NCBI GenBank assembly: GCA_012519875.1
Contig: JAAYPL010000016.1
Location: 1-10,256, forward strand
Direction: 5' to 3'
Length of the DNA: 10,256 nt
From: Clostridiaceae bacterium
GTDB taxonomy: Bacteria > Bacillota > Clostridia > Saccharofermentanales > UBA5734
Shown: positions 6,322 through 10,256 of the stretch, piece after piece
Layout of the letters: the number at the start of each line of letters is the position of its first letter
How positions within the stretch are numbered: the first letter of the stretch is position 1
The notes under the pieces: model-generated
The model's database searches: none
What the model was told of the DNA's origin: nothing
The model's input: the letters and a program-made list of their open reading frames with translations, nothing else
Program-made: the position numbers and the translations under genes

Positions 6322-8063
6322 TGATCCTTCACCCCTTCCTGTTGTGAATTATAGACATCGCGATAGATTTCATTTTGTTCCATCAGCTCATCATGCGTAC
6401 CGATGCCATTGATCCTGCCATCATCCAAAACAAGGATTCGGTCTGCGTGTTGAATCGAATTGATCCGTTGCGCAATAATGATAACCGTGACATCCTGCAG
6501 GGTTTCGGCGAATCCTTGACGCAACCGGCGGTCGGTCGCCGTGTCAACGGCGCTGGTCGAGTCGTCGAGGATGATGATTTTCGGATATTTCAACAGTGCC
6601 CGGGCGATGCAGAGTCGTTGTTTTTGTCCTCCTGACAAATTGACCCCGCCCTGGCCCAGCATAGTATCCAGTCCCTCCGGCATTTCTTCGATGAATTCTG
6701 CGGCCTGAGCCGTCTGACAGACCGCCATCAATTCTTCATCGTTGGCATCTTCCTTGCCCCATTGCAGGTTTTCACGAATGGTGCCGGTGAACAAGGTATT
6801 GTTTTGCAAAACCACCGCAACGGCGTCCCGCAGCGTCTTGAGGGAATAGTCCCGGACATCGCGCCCGCCAACAAGAATCTCACCGGCCGTCGCATCATAT
6901 AACCGCGGAATCAGCGAGACCAGGGAGGTTTTGCCAGAGCCCGTCGCGCCGATGATCCCAATGGTTTCGCCGCTTCTGATCTTAAAACTAATGTCACTGA
7001 GGACATTCTGCTCGGCTTCCTCCGAGTAGCGGAATTCCACCGACCGAAATTCCACCGAACCATCCTGCACTTCATCCCCCATCATCTCGAGCGTTTCCGG
7101 ATCAGGTTCGATCATTCCCGAATCGGTTTCCAAGATCTCGATGACGCGCTCACCGGAAGCTTTGGCCCGGACCGAAAAGATAAATACCATGGAAAGCATC
7201 ATCAATGATCTGAGAATCTGATTCACGTAAGAAATGAAACTGATCAACTGGCCGGTCAGCATGTCACCGCTCCGGACCATACCGCCGCCAAACCAGAGGA
7301 CGGCGATGATACAGGCATATATGGCCAGCTGCATCATCGGCCCGTTTAAAATGACCAGCCGGATGGCTTTCAGTGCGCGGTCCCGTAAATCCTGATTGGC
7401 GTTGCGAAAGCGGTCCTTTTCAAATGTCGAGCGCACAAAAGCTTTAACCACCCGAATGCTGATCAGGTTTTCCTGTACCGTTGAATTGAGTTTGTCGAGC
7501 TTTCTCTGCAGCGCCCGGAACCGGGGATAGGCGTTGCTCATGATCAGTCCTAACCCAACGGTCAGAATTGGAATCGCAACGAAAAAGACCATGGCCAAGC
7601 TGCTGTTGATCCGGATAGCCAAAACCAGAGCCATGATCATCATAAAAGGCGCGCGGAAGGCCATGCGCAGACCCATCATGGTCAGATTCTGAACATTATT
7701 GACATCATTGGTCAAGCGTGTAATCAGGGTAGGAACGCCGAACTTGTCCAGTCGGGCAAAGGAAAATGTCTGGATTCTGCTAAACAAGCGTTTGCGTATC
7801 TCGGAGCCAAATCCCATAGCGGCGGTTGAGGCGAGCCAGCTGCTGGAGACACCGACCAACAGGGCAAACAGAGCCAAACCGATCATCAGCATGCCGGTTC
7901 GGGTTATGAGGGCGACGTCTTGGTTGGGAATTCCGCGATCGACAATATCGGCCATCAGAAGGGGAATCGAAACGTCAATGATGACCTCCAGGATGATGGC
8001 CACCGGACATAAAATAGCCGGGACGCGGTAGCGCCGCATAAAGGGAGCCAGTTTTTTGATCAT
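6318..8063 (-). CDS. Multidrug ABC exporter half-transporter, degenerate-site subunit (YfiB/BmrC/TM287-like)
   Basis: This 581-aa half-transporter has six predicted helices (about residues 14-300) and a C-terminal nucleotide-binding domain. Motifs are A-loop Y346, Walker A GATGSGKT (372-379), Q-loop Q420, a canonical LSGGQ signature (476-480), and Walker B IIILDD, where the catalytic Glu is Asp (D501). The H-loop His is replaced by Gln (Q532, in IIIAQRINS). This is the degenerate pattern of TM287/BmrC-type subunits. Paired with the downstream gene it gives one consensus ATP site (this signature plus the partner's E561/H592) and one poor site that binds ATP but hydrolyses it slowly. It overlaps marR by ATGA (8063-8060), with GAGG inside the end of marR as ribosome site. 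The substrate cannot be told from sequence; MarR control suggests toxic hydrophobic compounds. Confidence 0.92.
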   Translation of the reverse strand: MIKKLAPFMRRYRVPAILCPVAIILEVIIDVSIPLLMADIVDRGIPNQDVALITRTGMLMIGLALFALLVGVSSSWLASTAAMGFGSEIRKRLFSRIQTFSFARLDKFGVPTLITRLTNDVNNVQNLTMMGLRMAFRAPFMMIMALVLAIRINSSLAMVFFVAIPILTVGLGLIMSNAYPRFRALQRKLDKLNSTVQENLISIRVVKAFVRSTFEKDRFRNANQDLRDRALKAIRLVILNGPMMQLAIYACIIAVLWFGGGMVRSGDMLTGQLISFISYVNQILRSLMMLSMVFIFSVRAKASGERVIEILETDSGMIEPDPETLEMMGDEVQDGSVEFRSVEFRYSEEAEQNVLSDISFKIRSGETIGIIGATGSGKTSLVSLIPRLYDATAGEILVGGRDVRDYSLKTLRDAVAVVLQNNTLFTGTIRENLQWGKEDANDEELMAVCQTAQAAEFIEEMPEGLDTMLGQGGVNLSGGQKQRLCIARALLKYPKIIILDDSTSAVDTATDRRLRQGFAETLQDVTVIIIAQRINSIQHADRILVLDDGRINGIGTHDELMEQNEIYRDVYNSQQEGVKDQ

Positions 8064-8581
8064 GTATTCACCTCGGATGTATCAGAATGAGTTTGAAGAG
8101 GGGTATTTTCCATCGGCGTTGTCAACATTGTATTCAAAGTTTGCAGGGCGCTATATATGCGGTCAAGATATGAAATCAGTTGATCCAGCTCTTGTTGGCT
8201 GAAGCAGCCCTTCAACGTCTGATCGATGATATGAATCTGCTTTTTGCAGGCGGCAATGGCCTGCCGTCCTTGGTCGGTCAGCTCGATCTTGTTGACCCTC
8301 AAATCATGCTTGTCACTGCTGCGCGCCAGAAAGCCGGCCTTTTGCATGCGTTTTAGAGACGTAGCCAAGGAAGCCGGCGACACGCGCAGATGGGCGGCAA
8401 TTTCTTTTTGCGAGGCACCCTCAAGGTGGTCGATTGTAAATAAAATTCGCGGCTGGCCCGAGTGAAGGCCGATTTTGCCGAGCGCATTCTGCATCACACT
8501 GTGATGCAAGTGGTTAAGATCTTTAAGTTTCCAGCCGAGATGCAGCTGGTGCTCCGGTTGAGAATTCCGGTCGTCCGCCAC
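8060..8581 (-). CDS. MarR-family transcriptional regulator
   Basis: This 173-aa winged-helix regulator has N-terminal dimerisation helices (about residues 10-50). The DNA-binding domain spans 55-105: helix ASQKEIAAHLRVS, recognition helix PASLATSLKRMQKAGFL, and wing SSDKHDLRVNKIELTDQG. A C-terminal dimer helix and a polar Thr/Ser-rich tail follow. MarR proteins bind palindromes as dimers and release on ligand binding. It starts with GTG (8581); a strong GGGAGG at 8589-8594, 7 nt upstream, supports this. It is the first gene of a three-gene operon with two ABC exporter genes, the classic local-repressor arrangement. A near-ideal MarR/SlyA-type operator lies in its own leader, so autoregulation is likely. 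Confidence 0.92.
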   Translation of the reverse strand: MADDRNSQPEHQLHLGWKLKDLNHLHHSVMQNALGKIGLHSGQPRILFTIDHLEGASQKEIAAHLRVSPASLATSLKRMQKAGFLARSSDKHDLRVNKIELTDQGRQAIAACKKQIHIIDQTLKGCFSQQELDQLISYLDRIYSALQTLNTMLTTPMENTPLQTHSDTSEVNT

Positions 8582-8588
8582 GCTTTGA

Positions 8589-8594
8589 CCTCCC
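8589..8594 (-). promoter_or_regulatory. Ribosome binding site supporting the marR GTG start
   Basis: GGGAGG on the minus strand lies 7 nt before the GTG at 8581. It starts 13 nt after the end of the operator palindrome, so an RNA hairpin formed by the palindrome would sit just upstream of the ribosome landing site. Confidence 0.75.
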
Positions 8595-8607
8595 GAAAAA
8601 GCAACAC

Positions 8608-8634
8608 TTAGGCGGCTAATTGTTAGCCGCCTAA
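8608..8634. promoter_or_regulatory. Probable MarR operator: nested palindrome with two TTAG-N4-CTAA sites
   Basis: Two 12-bp arms, TTAGGCGGCTAA (8608-8619) and TTAGCCGCCTAA (8623-8634), are perfect inverted repeats around a 3-bp centre. Each arm is itself a TTAG-N4-CTAA element, the form of the SlyA/MarR-family consensus. The site lies between the promoter and the marR start codon, where a bound dimer would block transcription. The repeat is read directly; the binding protein is inferred from position. Confidence 0.8.
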
Positions 8635-8652
8635 CTATAAACGCACTTACAT

Positions 8653-8681
8653 ATAATTACAAAAGATAAAAAGCTTGTCAA
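8653..8681 (-). promoter_or_regulatory. Promoter of the marR-ABC-ABC operon
   Basis: A perfect TTGACA -35 (8681-8676) is followed by a 17-bp spacer and AATTAT (8658-8653), which is preceded by TGT as an extended -10. Initiation would be near 8646, about 12 bp upstream of the operator palindrome. The -35 overlaps the last codons of the upstream DUF2284 gene. Confidence 0.65.
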
Positions 8682-9271
8682 GTGCTTTCGCAAAATCTTT
8701 CGGTTTTTTTGGTTGAGGGCAGAAAAAACAGACTCACATAGGAAACCGTGTTTGGACCATTGTTGTATTTCAGGCCGCAGGCCGTCAACATGGGGTTGAC
8801 ATTGATCCCATATGCCTCTACGGCTGCCACGGCTTCATCGGGCCGACGGCAAGGCTGATCCGGGTAAGTGCATTCTTCGCAAAGATTGCAGCAGCCGCAG
8901 CTCAGATCAAGGGTTTTTTGCTGTGGAAAACGCGCGTGCACTAAGGGACGGATTGCCCGGAAAACACGGTCATGGACATCCTTGGCGGCCACCATGCCTT
9001 CATAATCAAAGGAATCTTCCAGCTGACCGATTGTCTGCACGACCAAGGCGGCCGGAAACCCGACGGCCTCCCGCATCCGGTCTTCGACCGGGCCAAGGGC
9101 CGGCGGCCCGACCCAGCAGGTATCAAACCGTCCGCAACGATTTTGTTCGCAGCTCTGCCGCAGTTCCGGCACAAAAGGAATATCCGCGGTATCGATCACA
9201 GCCGCCCGATCCGCGCCATGAGCCAGCGCAAGGTCGACCAAGCTCTGATATTTTTCTGCTGAAGTTTTCAT
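8678..9271 (-). CDS. DUF2284 cysteine-rich predicted metal-binding protein
   Basis: This 197-aa cytoplasmic protein has eleven Cys. The first group is C41-x4-C46-x5-C52, followed by WVGPP, matching the Cys-rich first half of the DUF2284 family as I know it. The second, C125-G-C127-C128-x2-C131-x2-C134-x6-C141, resembles a ferredoxin-like Fe-S ligand set. A conserved-looking NPMLTACGLKYNNGPNTV segment (159-176) near the end adds C165. The family has no established reaction; its Cys pattern suggests an Fe-S cluster or other metal. The ATG start has GGAGG 6 nt upstream (9278-9282). It lies 53 bp after the HerA-like gene on the same strand. Its 3' end carries the -35 of the marR promoter, and no terminator separates them, so read-through into the exporter operon is possible. 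Confidence 0.75.
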   Translation of the reverse strand: MKTSAEKYQSLVDLALAHGADRAAVIDTADIPFVPELRQSCEQNRCGRFDTCWVGPPALGPVEDRMREAVGFPAALVVQTIGQLEDSFDYEGMVAAKDVHDRVFRAIRPLVHARFPQQKTLDLSCGCCNLCEECTYPDQPCRRPDEAVAAVEAYGINVNPMLTACGLKYNNGPNTVSYVSLFFLPSTKKTERFCEST

Positions 9272-9324
9272 TTTACGCCTCCGGTATGATCGCTAATTTC
9301 TGCGAACCGCCGCTATTCCTCTTT

Positions 9325-10256
9325 TCATGGAATCCAAACAAGGCCGACGGTCTTGACCAGAATATTGGTTTTGGTCGGGCGGATGACCAAGGGCTCGATC
9401 TGCAAGGCTGACGGATCCATCTGCGCGTCCAACTTATCCATTTCGGCGCGGAATTCTTCCTCCAGTTCCTGAAGCCGGGCCTTGTATGCTTCAACGGTTT
9501 CTTTGGAGCGATCAACATCTCCTTGCTGCTGCAAACTTCGAGTGACGCCTTTGGCCGTCGTTGTGGCCCGGCTCAGCGATGATGCCGAAATGGCTTTCTT
9601 ACCTAGAAAAGAACTCAGGATGGTTGCGCCAAAGGATATGGCGGTCTGCATCTTCTGCTGCTTGGCCTGCTCCTTTTCCCGTTCAACCGCCTGTTCGCTT
9701 TTTCGGATTCGTTCGGTCAGCGTCGCGATTCGAGAGCCGTATTTCCGGCGCAGCTTTTCGGCATTGTCATCCCGCGTTTCCCGGGCCTGCTGTTGTAAGC
9801 GCAAGCGAAAATCCATTTCGCTTTCTCCCGGTTCGGAACGGGCCTTTAGTTTTGGACAGCTGAAAAGTTCCAACGACTGGGTTTGATACAGCCAGTCCGA
9901 AAAGTCTTTTTGCCAGGCTTTGTAGTTGGCTGCGACGGCAGCCGGCGCCGGAAGTTCGTCATAAAACGCTCCGTCAACACCCTGGCTTTCCAGATCGGTT
10001 GCCTCTATCTCAAGCATTTCAGCATTTTGCCAGTCAACGGCAAAGGCGCTGTCCCGGATCGGACATGTGCACAGCACATCCCGTGTTTCCTGGAAACCGC
10101 CGGCTCGATCCCGGAAACCGACCTGGGCAAAGCCGATGACCGCCGGCTGATAAATCACACCACCGGGTTCCGCCGGGCTGCGAAGGGGGATGAAAAACTG
10201 GCGGATTCCGGCCGGAACCGCCGGCTGTTGCTGCTCGGTCGGTGTCGCCTCTTCGG
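9325..10256 (-). CDS. C-terminal part of a HerA/DUF87-like ATP-binding protein (partial, 5' end outside the window)
   Basis: The frame is open from the stop at 9325 to the window edge, giving 309 visible residues. A GTG at 10158 is internal; the upstream codons are open and read as coherent protein, so the gene continues beyond the window. A Pro/Glu-rich stretch is followed by a domain with KAWQKDFSDWLYQTQSLELF (about 110-129). Next comes GESEMDFRLRLQQQARE, then a highly charged coiled coil (about 165-200), a small-residue segment AISFGATILSSFLGKKAISAS, a second coiled coil with KARLQELEEEF, and a terminal beta segment IRPTKTNILVKTVGLVWIP. This order matches the C-terminal region of HerA-like DUF87 ATPases of roughly 800 residues. 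The Walker motifs, normally N-terminal, are not in view, so ATPase activity cannot be confirmed. The function of this subgroup is unknown to me. Confidence 0.65.
   Translation of the reverse strand, partial: EEATPTEQQQPAVPAGIRQFFIPLRSPAEPGGVIYQPAVIGFAQVGFRDRAGGFQETRDVLCTCPIRDSAFAVDWQNAEMLEIEATDLESQGVDGAFYDELPAPAAVAANYKAWQKDFSDWLYQTQSLELFSCPKLKARSEPGESEMDFRLRLQQQARETRDDNAEKLRRKYGSRIATLTERIRKSEQAVEREKEQAKQQKMQTAISFGATILSSFLGKKAISASSLSRATTTAKGVTRSLQQQGDVDRSKETVEAYKARLQELEEEFRAEMDKLDAQMDPSALQIEPLVIRPTKTNILVKTVGLVWIP

Noticed and set aside
10156..10158. GTG as the start of a complete 277-aa protein
   Set aside because: The frame stays open for 32 more codons to the window edge, no ribosome site precedes the GTG, and the visible sequence resembles only the C-terminal part of a larger ATPase.

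Overview
The window is a compact bacterial chromosomal segment at moderate GC. It has purine-rich Shine-Dalgarno sites (AGGAGG type), 4-bp ATGA start/stop overlaps, extended -10 promoters, a lipoprotein with a short Gram-positive-like signal and a heterodimeric multidrug ABC exporter. This suggests an anaerobic Bacillota (Clostridia-like) organism, but no marker gene here fixes the taxon. No RNA genes, CRISPR arrays or insertion sequences were seen.

Layout. (1) 31-1467, minus: a two-gene operon. A small DUF6379-type protein is followed, 27 bp downstream, by a sugar-phosphate-isomerase/epimerase TIM barrel. The pair has the composition of a C-glycoside deglycosidase (beta then alpha subunit) and is the most interesting content of the window. 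(2) 1641-2351, plus: tcdA, the tRNA ct6A37 cyclase, divergent from the operon across a 173-bp spacer and carrying a perfect 12-bp hairpin inside its coding region. (3) 2373-3182, minus: a zinc-ribbon plus AIM24-fold protein, convergent with tcdA. (4) 3353-4387, plus: a secreted lipoprotein with Asp-rich Ca-binding-like loops and a C-terminal SH3b-like domain. It is divergent from the AIM24 gene, and each has an extended -10 promoter in the shared spacer. (5) 4405-8581, minus: a three-gene operon of a MarR repressor and two ABC half-transporters, joined by ATGA overlaps. A TTGACA promoter and a large nested palindrome, the probable MarR operator, precede it. (6) 8678-10256, minus: a cysteine-rich DUF2284 protein, preceded by the 3' part of a HerA/DUF87-like ATPase whose N-terminal part lies outside the window.

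How the genes work together. The MarR protein probably represses its own operon through the TTAG-N4-CTAA repeats and is released by a drug or metabolite that the exporter pumps. The two ABC subunits are asymmetric in the usual heterodimer manner: one has a degenerate Walker B and H-loop, and the other has the catalytic Glu and His. The deglycosidase-like pair would cleave a sugar-aglycone bond after the sugar has been oxidised to its 3-keto form. The oxidoreductase for that step is not in the window. The DUF2284 and ATPase genes are adjacent and codirectional, with no recognised joint role.
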